Origin: CAYGBW01 sp964348185
GTDB taxonomy: Bacteria; Desulfobacterota; BSN033; WVXP01
Direction: 5' to 3'
NCBI GenBank assembly: GCA_964348185.1
Contig: CAYGBW010000156.1
Span: 1-16,884, forward strand
Length of the DNA: 16,884 nucleotides
Shown piece by piece: positions 1-6,193 of the stretch. A program made the position numbers and the translations under genes. The number at the start of each line of letters is the position of its first letter. The stretch's first letter is position 1. The notes beneath the pieces are model-generated. The model was not told the origin of the DNA, did not search any database, and worked only from the letters and a program-made list of their open reading frames with translations.

Positions 1-142
1 GGCTCGGTCGTTCGATCTTCCGAACTCGGCCTAGCGGCCTCAGACAGCGGAATCTCGCCCCTTCGGGGACACTCCCTTCGCCAAGACGGGTGGCCCCAAA
101 AACTCCGTAATGTTCGCTCGAGGAACATTTCTCAGTGACGAC
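1..142 (+). repeat. Dispersed repeat, copy 1 (partial, cut by window edge)
   Basis: These bases align without gaps to positions 3340-3481, with about 12 mismatches counted by eye (roughly 92% identity). The copy lacks the left third of the complete element because the window begins inside it. Its right terminal inverted repeat is degenerate compared with copy 2. It lies in the same orientation as copy 2. That the sequence starts inside a repeat suggests an assembly break here, but this is only an inference. Confidence 0.85.
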
Positions 143-383
143 TACTCATCATACCGCTGAGAGAAGACAACGGCTCACGAGATTACCAGGGAAGTTTCTT
201 ATTCAAGCGTTTATGAACAGAATAGTCTTGTTATGAAGAATAATCAACATAACAGAAGGGAGATAAGGCGGTAGAAGCCATTGGCAGTGGTAGAGGGCTT
301 TTAGCCTGCTTCGCTGCCAACGTTGCGGCAGAATGATGCATGCGCGTTACTGGGGAAGGGTTGGCACGAATCCCCGAAAGCGA
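143..383. other. Non-coding stretch downstream of the SDR gene
   Basis: No convincing gene is present. The short reading frames on both strands lack recognisable motifs and good ribosome binding sites. The region is AT-richer around 190-270 and ends in a perfect hairpin at 384-407, annotated separately. Confidence 0.5.
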
Positions 384-407
384 GGGGCACCTCTCACGAG
401 GTGCCCC
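384..407 (-). terminator. Perfect 10-bp hairpin downstream of the SDR gene
   Basis: GGGGCACCTC (384-393) and GAGGTGCCCC (398-407) form a perfect GC-rich stem with a 4-base loop, 49 bases after the SDR stop codon. On the minus strand it is followed by CGCTTTCGGGG rather than a run of T. It may therefore be a weak or factor-assisted terminator, or an mRNA-stabilising end, for the SDR transcript. Confidence 0.5.
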
Positions 408-456
408 GGCAGATTCACCACACATCGATCAACCCATGGTGATCCAGCTCTCCCTG

Positions 457-1215
457 TTACTTGAGGATGGACAGCCCCCCGTCAAGGCTCAGTGCCTGAC
501 CGGTGCACCAGTCGCTCTCGGCGGATGCCAGGTACAGGACGGCTTTCGCGACGTCCCCTGGTTGACCGATCCGGCCCAATGGCGCCTCGGCCGCCAATCT
601 GTCTCGGCCCTCTGGGGATGGGACATCTTCCAGCAGCATATCCGTCAGCACAGGACCGGGGCAGACCGCATTCACGCGAATCCCATAGGGTGCCAGTTCG
701 ACGGCCATCCCCCGAGTCATGGCGATGACCGCGCCCTTGGAAGCGCTATAGGCAGTATGGCCCGGTTCCCCCACGACACCGGCCTTTGACGCCACATTGA
801 CGATAGCGCCTCCACCCCTCTCCTTCATGTGGCGCACGACCGCTTGAGCCGGCAGCGCGCTGCCCATCACATTGATCCGGAACAGCCGCTCCCACATCTC
901 CTCCGGCTCCTCCCAGAAAGGAGCAGCGTCATGGACGCCAGCGTTATTGACCAGCACGTCTATGCGGCCGTGGATTTCCAGCGTTTGCTCCACAAGGTTC
1001 TCCACCTGGTCCTTTCGGGAAACGTCAGTGCGGATGAATATTGCGCTGCCACCCTGCTGCTGAATCATTCTCGCTGCTTCTTGGCCTCGGATTTCGCCTA
1101 GTGAAGCGATCACAACGCTCGCGCCTTCTCGTACTAATGCCTCAGCGATCGCCCGACCGATCCCCCGGCTTCCGCCAGTGACGATTGCCACCTGATCTTT
1201 GAATCGTTCGCTCAT
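457..1215 (-). CDS. SDR-family oxidoreductase (FabG-like)
   Basis: This 252-residue protein is a classical short-chain dehydrogenase/reductase, a cytosolic NAD(P)H-dependent oxidoreductase of hydroxyl/keto groups. The Rossmann cofactor motif TGGSRGIG is at residues 13-20, NNAG at 90-93, and the catalytic Asn115, Ser143, Tyr156 and Lys160 (YSASK) are all present. The C-terminal part has the PGPVLTDM and SLDGG elements usual for the family. The start at 1215 follows GATGAGG at short spacing; an in-frame ATG at 1224 is an alternative with a poorer site. A sigma70-like promoter lies at 1365-1394 and a hairpin follows the gene. The substrate cannot be told: 3-oxoacyl-ACP/CoA, sugar and steroid-type reductases all look like this. 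It lies near the dehydratase cluster on the same strand, but a shared pathway is only a possibility. Confidence 0.93.
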   Translation of the reverse strand: MSERFKDQVAIVTGGSRGIGRAIAEALVREGASVVIASLGEIRGQEAARMIQQQGGSAIFIRTDVSRKDQVENLVEQTLEIHGRIDVLVNNAGVHDAAPFWEEPEEMWERLFRINVMGSALPAQAVVRHMKERGGGAIVNVASKAGVVGEPGHTAYSASKGAVIAMTRGMAVELAPYGIRVNAVCPGPVLTDMLLEDVPSPEGRDRLAAEAPLGRIGQPGDVAKAVLYLASAESDWCTGQALSLDGGLSILK

Positions 1216-1224
1216 CGGCCTCAT

Positions 1225-1563
1225 CCACGGCTCGGTTTAGATTGCATGGTTCCTGAAAACCCCTGTATTGGGGCAAGCGCATCGAAAACGGGTTTGGTCC
1301 CATCAAACAGGGGGTGGACTGCTGCACCCAGTAAAGTGATAAGAACACCCTTCTACGTGGAAGTAGTTTAAGACCAAAAGCGCTTCTCTGTCAAGGAGGT
1401 GAATGCCGAAACACATGGCGGTTGAGTGATGCGCTGTCTTTGGGTGGAACGGGTGAAAGCATTCGATGCCGGATCATTTCAAATATGGGATCATGTCATG
1501 ATACGGAGGTGCTTTGAGATTCTGACAGGAAACGAAAGGGCCGGGCATGAACAAAATCAGCCA
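1225..1563. other. Leader of the SDR gene and rhodanese 3' region, no gene
   Basis: No supported gene lies in these 339 bases. The stretch holds the SDR promoter (1365-1394) and about 140 bases of putative SDR leader. An imperfect palindrome, CTTCTACGTGGAAG at 1351-1364, lies just downstream of the -10 box and could be an operator. A 68-codon frame at 1142-1348 runs into the SDR gene out of frame and is not credible. Confidence 0.5.
1365..1394 (-). promoter_or_regulatory. Sigma70-like promoter for the SDR gene
   Basis: On the minus strand a perfect -35 box TTGACA (1389-1394) is followed after 18 bases by TAAACT (1365-1370, 4 of 6 to consensus). Transcription would start near 1357, giving a leader of about 140 bases. 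Confidence 0.5.
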
Positions 1564-1998
1564 TCACTTCAATTCGGTTGGATATCCGGCCTTGGACCAT
1601 AGAATCCAACCTCCCTTGAGAGCGTACACCTTAGTATATCCTTTTTCCATGAGTTGCTGTGCCACCCGGGCACTGATACCCTCGTCGGGTCAGGCTCAGT
1701 AGAGGACTAGGGTGAGGTATTTGGGATAATTATCAGCCCACGATTCCACATCTTCCGAGTCTTCCCGCACCGCACCCTTGACTTTCCTGTCACTGGCCCT
1801 CCAGGTCTCAGCGCTGCGAACATCGACGACGACGACATCTGACTTTCCCAGCATCGATTTGAGTTCATCCGGCAAAATCCGAGGCACTTCGTCGCCAAGT
1901 GCCGATAGCGCAAACATGCCTACGAGAGCCATGCTCAGCGACACGTTCCGAAGCTTTGCAAACCGGTTTTGGATCACATCCGCCCCCAGATTACGCAT
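1564..1998 (-). CDS. Secreted rhodanese-like protein with two in-frame UGA codons (probable double-selenocysteine selenoprotein)
   Basis: A naive reading stops at the UGA at 1696-1698. Reading through it and a second UGA at 1690-1692 continues the rhodanese domain without any frameshift to a stop at 1564-1566. The active-site loop reads VLY-U-A-U-PDEG. After it come ARVAQQLMEKGYTKVYAL, KGGWILW and a final AGYPTELK, all usual for the C-terminal half of a single rhodanese domain. The first half has the VVVVDVRSAETW strand. The U positions match the catalytic cysteine loop (C-x-C type in cysteine homologues, as I recall). A signal-peptide-like segment (hydrophobic run SLSMALVGMFALSALG before DEVPRI) implies export to the periplasm. 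The product would be about 144 residues. The start is uncertain: ATG at 1998 gives a sensible signal peptide, while TTG at 2085 has a better ribosome site (AGGGGGG, 8 bases) but a long unusual N-terminus. Likely role: sulfur/selenium or redox thiol chemistry; the substrate is unknown. Confidence 0.85.
1651..1681 (-). promoter_or_regulatory. Candidate bacterial SECIS hairpin
   Basis: In the mRNA, GUGCC (1673-1669) pairs with GGCAC (1663-1659) around a 5-base loop CGGGU that contains GGU. A lower stem GGGU (1681-1678) with ACUC (1654-1651) can form across a small internal loop. The apical loop starts 21 bases after the second UGA and 27 after the first, within the distance known for bacterial selenocysteine insertion elements recognised by SelB. 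It lies inside the coding sequence, as bacterial SECIS elements do. Confidence 0.6.
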
Positions 1999-2085
1999 TC
2001 TCGCGATAGAATCGAAAAGACCTCGAAGGGTCCCGAGTTTCGACCCAGAGATACCTTTTAATACTATACTCTGAGTTGAACCCAA

Positions 2086-2468
2086 ATTTCACACCCCCCT
2101 TTGACACCCTCAAGGTTCTCGTCTTAGAGTCGGTCCCCCATGGGACATGGAAAAGACCTCAGTTCTCGAAGGAAGAAATAGGCTTAGTTTATGCGCAGCT
2201 GGGACCATTTCAATGAGAACACGGTGTTACGTGGCTAAGGCAACCCTCTCCTTGTTCCGACCGAGTTTTTCCAACCTTATTTGTAACCTTCAGGTCAGAT
2301 TTCGTTGAGTTTTAGAGAAAGAAACCCTCGCCCGGAGAGGAAGTCAGGGCAGCCCAAGGGGCCTCTGTCACTCAAGAGGCGACCCCTCATTCACTCATTC
2401 AGGCAAGGATCGCGCAAAGAATCACGGCTCAACAGATGTCGAGATCGGAAGCGGGTTTAGCGTGCCGG
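2086..2468. other. Intergenic region upstream of the rhodanese gene
   Basis: No gene is supported in these 383 bases. The stretch contains the putative rhodanese promoter (2186-2213). It also has an imperfect GC-rich hairpin near 2359-2396 (GCCTCT/AGAGGC core on the minus strand), 70-110 bases after the activator stop, without a T run. The hairpin could end the activator transcript, but this is weak. Confidence 0.45.
2186..2213 (-). promoter_or_regulatory. Sigma70-like promoter for the rhodanese gene
   Basis: TTGAAA (2208-2213, minus strand) is followed after 16 bases by TAAACT (2186-2191). This places a start near 2179, about 95 bases before the TTG and 180 before the ATG candidate start. 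The match is moderate. Confidence 0.35.
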
Positions 2469-3251
2469 TCAGAGAGAATCTCTCGCTATGAGTGCCGCGC
2501 CCAGAGCCCCCACGATCTGGGGTTCATTGGGAAGGTTGATGGGCGCATTGAAGAGACGCTTTAGGGCCTGGACCATACCCGGGTTTTTGGCCACACCACC
2601 GGTAAAGGTGATCTCCTTTTCAATACGCAACCGTGTGGCCATTCGATAGATCCTCGATGCGATTGATTCATGAATTCCGCCGATAATGTCCTCACGCTCA
2701 GCTCCTTGGGCAATCAAAGAGATCACCTCTGACTCGGCGAATACAGTGCACATGCTGCTGATCGAGATCCGTCTTTTCGCTCTCAGCGAGAGGCTCCCCA
2801 TCTCCTCCAAGGGGGTCTCAAGAGCTCCAGCCATAACCTCCAGAAAGCGGCCTGATCCTGCCGCGCATTTGTCGTTCATCACGAAATCCCCAACCCTTCC
2901 TCGGTCATCGAGGACGATGACCTTGCTATCCTGGCCGCCGAGATCGATCACAGTTCGGGTTCGAGGAAAAAGATGCCGGGCCCCACGGCCGTGACAGGTA
3001 ATCTCTGTAATCTGCCTGGATGGAAAAGGGACATTGAAACGACCATACCCCGTGGCCACAATGGATGAGAGTTGTGATTGATCCACCGCGGCCCGGTCAA
3101 GGGCGATTTTCAGGCTCGATTGGATTGCCTTTTGGACACTAGAGCCCGTCGGAACGATCGAGTACCCTAGGATACCCTCAGGCCCAATGACCACGACCTC
3201 TGTTGAGAGGGATCCGATGTCCAGACCTGCATACAGGATAGGGTTACTCAT
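2469..3251 (-). CDS. 2-hydroxyacyl-CoA dehydratase activator (BcrA/BadF/HgdC-type ATPase)
   Basis: This 260-residue protein of the ASKHA fold is the ATP-driven electron injector ('archerase') that reduces a partner dehydratase or benzoyl-CoA reductase. Visible motifs are the first phosphate loop GLDIGSLSTEV (residues 8-18), DLGGQDSK (103-110), NDKCAAGSGRFLE with Cys129, and SMCTVFAESEV with Cys168. The two cysteines bind the shared [4Fe-4S] cluster at the homodimer interface in known members. TGGVAKN and GALGAALIA complete the nucleotide fold. Length matches HgdC (about 260). The ATG at 3251 is preferred; an adjacent GTG at 3254 is possible, and neither has a strong ribosome site. It is the only activator here, so a homodimer is expected. 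It lies on the same strand as the two dehydratase subunits, but a MITE-like element begins 26 bases upstream of its start codon and separates it from them. Confidence 0.95.
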   Translation of the reverse strand: MSNPILYAGLDIGSLSTEVVVIGPEGILGYSIVPTGSSVQKAIQSSLKIALDRAAVDQSQLSSIVATGYGRFNVPFPSRQITEITCHGRGARHLFPRTRTVIDLGGQDSKVIVLDDRGRVGDFVMNDKCAAGSGRFLEVMAGALETPLEEMGSLSLRAKRRISISSMCTVFAESEVISLIAQGAEREDIIGGIHESIASRIYRMATRLRIEKEITFTGGVAKNPGMVQALKRLFNAPINLPNEPQIVGALGAALIARDSL

Positions 3252-3276
3252 CACTCACAACCGCTCATGATTGATC

Positions 3277-3487
3277 TAGCACGTTGCCACTGAAAAATGC
3301 CCCTTCGGCTCTCTGAACGAAGTTTTTGACCCGTTCTAAGGCTCGGTCGTTCGATCTTCCGAACTCGGCCTGGCGGCCTCAAACAGCGGAATCTCGCCCC
3401 TACGGGGACACTCCCTTCGCCAAGACGGGTAGCCCCAAAAACCTCGTAATGTTCGCTCCAGGGGCATTTTTCAGTGGCAACTTGCTA
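3277..3487. mobile_element. MITE-like element, copy 2 (complete, with terminal inverted repeats)
   Basis: The ends are inverted repeats. Positions 3283-3304 are the exact reverse complement of 3460-3481 (22 bases, starting GTTGCCACTGAAAAATG). The match extends to 28 bases with one mismatch (3277-3304 and 3460-3487), the outermost dinucleotide being TA on both sides. That is compatible with TA target duplication as in IS630/Tc1-type elements. No transposase is encoded; the internal frame at 3326-3583 is a chance product of the repeat. Partial copies lie at 1-142 and 13446-13517. The element sits between the dehydratase genes (stop at 3514) and the activator (start at 3251), so it may alter coupling of the two. 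Confidence 0.75.
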
Positions 3488-3492
3488 AGTCA

Positions 3493-3509
3493 AAACTCGC
3501 CCTTCGGGC
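3493..3509 (-). terminator. Possible weak terminator after the dehydratase genes
   Basis: GCCC-TTC-GGGC (3499-3509) can form a short stem. On the minus strand it is followed by GAGTTTTGA just past the stop codon at 3514. The stem is only 4 bp, so this is tentative. Confidence 0.3.
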
Positions 3510-3513
3510 TTTG

Positions 3514-4761
3514 TCATTTGTCATTGTTCTCCAACATCTCAATGAATGCCTCGAGACGGGTTTGGGTTTGCCCTGGAGAGTAATTGGAGGGGTCACCCCC
3601 GTCCCCGTCGAGGATCAAACAGGGGATGCTTCTTTTTTTGAGGGCATCGGCGATTACGCTGGCGCCGCCGCAGCTCTGGCGACATCCCCAGTGGGAGAAA
3701 TGGATCACACCGTCCACATGATAGGTGCTGGCCATCTCGATGGCTTTATCCAGCCTGCGTTCGAGGGGCCCATTGGAAAAATTAGAAAGCATTTTCTGGG
3801 ACAGGCTTTGAAGGATCTCTTTGTGGTCCAAAGAAGGCCAATAGACGTAGCTTCCCTCTTCGAAAACCACCGCAGCTCCTTTTCCATTTAGGACATCGAA
3901 GATGTTGTTGGAGTAGTAGGGTCGGATGTGGTGGAGCCACAAGAGGCGATACCGCTCCTCGGGAAGATAACCCCTGCCCTGGTCCACCTTTTGTTGAATG
4001 AATCGGTAGAGGTGGCGGTAGAACCGGACCGCCCCTTCGGTGCCCATGGAGCAGAAGATCATCCCCGCACCATAAGAGAGCGCCTCACTCCCGGGGAAAG
4101 GGGCAGGCCGGACCCTGCGGAGTTCGTTGATCTGCAGCAAGTAGTTTCGAGCGCGATTGGAGAGTTGTGCCACTCGTTCCATTCTTTCGCGCCGCCACAA
4201 AAGACCGGTGAGACGAGGGATCGAATCGATCAGGTTTTCGAGCTGATCGGTAAGATAACGGCGACCCTGATTTCCATTGTGGTATGGGACGTCCACAAAA
4301 AAATGAGGAACGCCGTAGAACTGGCTGAGATATCCAAAAAACTTGTTGCTCCCGTCGCAAAGGCTAGATGAACTGAGAAGGAAGTCAGGCCGGGGAAGGT
4401 GGTCAGCCATCGCCATTCCCAGAGCAATGCGGTAGAAGGAACAGAGGTCGGTGGAGATCCGTGTGTTAGCCTTTTCCAAGAACCAGTTACTGATGTCAAA
4501 ATACGCCATCAGGGAGGCGAGAACTTCTGGATGGATCGGAATCCCTCCGAGCCCATAGACGATTTCGGTGGGCAGAAGCGCACTGCACCACACCACCGGC
4601 CTCGTCCGCGCAAAAGCCTGCTTGTGAGTTTGGAGGAGAAAGGACACCCAGATCCTAAAAGCTGGATTCTCTTCCCTCAAAGCATAGAGTCCGAGGGGGA
4701 CTCTGACGAGATCATATCCAAGCGGCCGTTTAACGAGCCAGGCGATTAGCCGTTCAATCAT
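3514..4761 (-). CDS. 2-hydroxyacyl-CoA dehydratase family subunit (larger, HgdA/BcrB-like)
   Basis: This 415-residue protein resembles the larger subunit of (R)-2-hydroxyacyl-CoA dehydratases and ATP-dependent benzoyl-CoA reductases. These iron-sulfur enzymes use a low-potential electron from the activator for radical elimination or ring reduction of CoA thioesters. Cysteines in the expected places are Cys59 (VVWCSALLPTEI), Cys107 (STDLCSFYR) and Cys135 (SSLCDGSNKFF), the likely [4Fe-4S] ligands. A late HWGCRQSCGG motif and the LDGDGGDPSNYSPGQ tail fit the family's C-terminal domain. The start ATG at 4761 has GAAAGGA at short spacing and lies 12 bases after the stop of the upstream subunit gene, so the two are almost certainly cotranscribed. 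Assignment to larger versus smaller subunit rests on length and order only. The substrate is unknown. Confidence 0.9.
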   Translation of the reverse strand: MIERLIAWLVKRPLGYDLVRVPLGLYALREENPAFRIWVSFLLQTHKQAFARTRPVVWCSALLPTEIVYGLGGIPIHPEVLASLMAYFDISNWFLEKANTRISTDLCSFYRIALGMAMADHLPRPDFLLSSSSLCDGSNKFFGYLSQFYGVPHFFVDVPYHNGNQGRRYLTDQLENLIDSIPRLTGLLWRRERMERVAQLSNRARNYLLQINELRRVRPAPFPGSEALSYGAGMIFCSMGTEGAVRFYRHLYRFIQQKVDQGRGYLPEERYRLLWLHHIRPYYSNNIFDVLNGKGAAVVFEEGSYVYWPSLDHKEILQSLSQKMLSNFSNGPLERRLDKAIEMASTYHVDGVIHFSHWGCRQSCGGASVIADALKKRSIPCLILDGDGGDPSNYSPGQTQTRLEAFIEMLENNDK

Positions 4762-4773
4762 TGTCCTTTCGGT

Positions 4774-5898
4774 CTAGTCCAGATCCTCACTGGCACCCAA
4801 CATCTCCAGAAAGGCCTGAATTCTCGTCCCCATCGCACCTCCCCCACCTCTCCGGTATTCGCTCTCAATGATCAGCATGGGAATCCCCATTTGATCCAGA
4901 ATTTGCTTCAGACCGGGGCTTTCATAGAGGAAAGTATCACAAAACTTCATCACATAGTAGACTACCCCCTTGACCCTTTCGGCCCGGATCAGGCTCAGGA
5001 GATGGTCGATTCTCCTCTTGGTCTCCTGCATGCGTGCGCAGGGGGCCCTCAAAAGATAATGATCGGCTAGGGCCATCAGCGGGTCATCGGTCACCAGCGG
5101 AATAGGGCCGTTGAGTCCTCTGCCGGATACACACAGGTCCTGTGCCACAACCTTGCCTCCCCATTCCTCAATCATGGACATGATCTCGGGGCTTTCCAGC
5201 ATCGAGCCTGTCACCAGGATCGGGACGCCTCTTCGGTTCTTCCCTCCATCGGATTCATCGATGACACGCTTGAGAAAAAGGTGATATCTCTCACGGGGAA
5301 GGATCCCACCGGCCCTGAAGACCTCAGTCAGTTCCCAAGCCGCCAGATTGGATCTTCCCTGGCTCATCAAGTTCTGAACCTGTTGAGAGAGAGCGTAGGT
5401 CCGGTTCGACGCCTCAAAAGAGGCGATCAAGGCCGGGTTCGAAATGGCGGTCCCAAAGTGGGAGGAGATCCGTTCCACCAATCGCAGGGCCTCTTCTCTG
5501 AAGTACTCGATGGCTGATGGAACCGTGATCCTCGGAAGATCCATGAGATGAACAAAACCAGGGCGACGAAAATAGGACCATGCATCAAAAAGCCTCCGCA
5601 TGCCGTCGCAGGTGTTCATGATCACAAGACCGGAGAGAAAAGGATAGGTTCCAGCCAGTCCTTCTCCCATAATGGCCCTCACGTAGGGACAGAAATTGGG
5701 ATTGAGGCAGGCATCTCCCATTTCTGCTGGTGGATGAGGAAGGAGTCGGAGGGGAACGAGGCCGGCGCTCTCCAGTATTTCGACCGGAAAATAGCTGCAG
5801 CACCAGCCGACGACCGGAGCTTGCTGAAAGGAGAGGCTATGAAGGTACTCTTCAACTGCCTGATTGAGCTGGGTTATGATTTCTCCATTCTTTGACAC
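4774..5898 (-). CDS. 2-hydroxyacyl-CoA dehydratase family subunit (smaller, HgdB/BcrC-like)
   Basis: This 374-residue protein belongs to the same family as its downstream neighbour and is about the size of HgdB or BcrC. Candidate cluster ligands are Cys33/Cys34 (VVGWCCSYFPVEI), Cys70 (NFCPYVRA) and Cys97 (IMNTCDGMRRLFD), with a later KFCDTFLYE motif. The C-terminal ESEYRRGGGGAMGTRIQAF is the usual end of the family. The start is a GTG at 5898 with AGAGGGG 5 bases upstream, and a sigma70-like promoter lies just above it. It is the first gene of the minus-strand dehydratase transcription unit. No CoA-transferase, ferredoxin or electron-transfer flavoprotein gene is seen beside it, so the pathway (amino-acid fermentation, aromatic reduction or another) cannot be named. 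Confidence 0.92.
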   Translation of the reverse strand: MSKNGEIITQLNQAVEEYLHSLSFQQAPVVGWCCSYFPVEILESAGLVPLRLLPHPPAEMGDACLNPNFCPYVRAIMGEGLAGTYPFLSGLVIMNTCDGMRRLFDAWSYFRRPGFVHLMDLPRITVPSAIEYFREEALRLVERISSHFGTAISNPALIASFEASNRTYALSQQVQNLMSQGRSNLAAWELTEVFRAGGILPRERYHLFLKRVIDESDGGKNRRGVPILVTGSMLESPEIMSMIEEWGGKVVAQDLCVSGRGLNGPIPLVTDDPLMALADHYLLRAPCARMQETKRRIDHLLSLIRAERVKGVVYYVMKFCDTFLYESPGLKQILDQMGIPMLIIESEYRRGGGGAMGTRIQAFLEMLGASEDLD

Positions 5899-5918
5899 GC
5901 CGCCCCTCTATGTGATGT

Positions 5919-5948
5919 GGTATACCCTATCTGGCGTGGATTATTCAA
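5919..5948 (-). promoter_or_regulatory. Sigma70-like promoter for the dehydratase genes
   Basis: TTGAAT (5943-5948) and TATACC (5919-5924) are spaced 18 bases apart on the minus strand, each 4 of 6 to consensus. A start near 5912 would leave a short leader carrying the AGAGGGG ribosome site. Confidence 0.4.
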
Positions 5949-6193
5949 CCGATTTTCTCTACCCAGGTCCACCGCCTCATGGATGCCCCTCGCAATCCAA
6001 TCAGGACAACGGAAACAATAGCTTGCCCACGGGTTCATGGTGTGATACATATCAGAGTTGATCGATGTTCTATCCATATCCCTGCTATCTGTGGCCCTGG
6101 CCCTCTCCGGGTAGCGGACTTATGGGTTGCAAGGGTTGCAAATTGGGCAGTGGGCTCAGAGGGAAAAACAGGGGTCCGAGAGGAGTGATGGAA
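5949..6193. other. Leader region of argG
   Basis: This is the divergent space before argG. A tandem direct repeat GGGTTGCAA-GGGTTGCAA lies at 6124-6141, 53 bases before the preferred start. I see no recognisable ARG box, T-box or riboswitch and no strong promoter. The reading frame open from 6065 into argG is an upstream extension without family similarity. Confidence 0.4.

Noticed and set aside
1142..1348. 68-codon minus-strand frame upstream of the SDR gene
   Set aside because: It overlaps the SDR N-terminus out of frame, reading a shifted version of the Rossmann motif region.
1564..1998. Rhodanese-like gene as a plain pseudogene with premature stops
   Set aside because: Both interruptions are UGA, both fall on the catalytic cysteine loop, the frame is intact on both sides and a SECIS-like hairpin follows. 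Random decay would not place the stops so precisely.
1564..1998. UGA reassigned genome-wide (for example to Gly or Trp)
   Set aside because: Other genes such as argG and lgt end properly at TGA, and Trp is encoded by TGG throughout.
2359..2396. GC-rich hairpin as a strong intrinsic terminator for the activator gene
   Set aside because: The stem is asymmetric and not followed by a T run, so it was only mentioned in the intergenic entry.
3326..3583. 85-codon plus-strand reading frame
   Set aside because: It is mostly the internal sequence of the dispersed repeat and runs into the 3' end of the dehydratase gene on the opposite strand; no ribosome site.
3928..4371. 147-codon plus-strand frame, and a similar one at 3511-3891
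   Set aside because: Antisense shadows of the well-supported dehydratase subunit; the translations have no recognisable motifs.
5899..6193. Riboswitch or ARG box before argG
   Set aside because: No conserved aptamer core or ARG-box palindrome could be recognised; only a 9-base tandem repeat is present.
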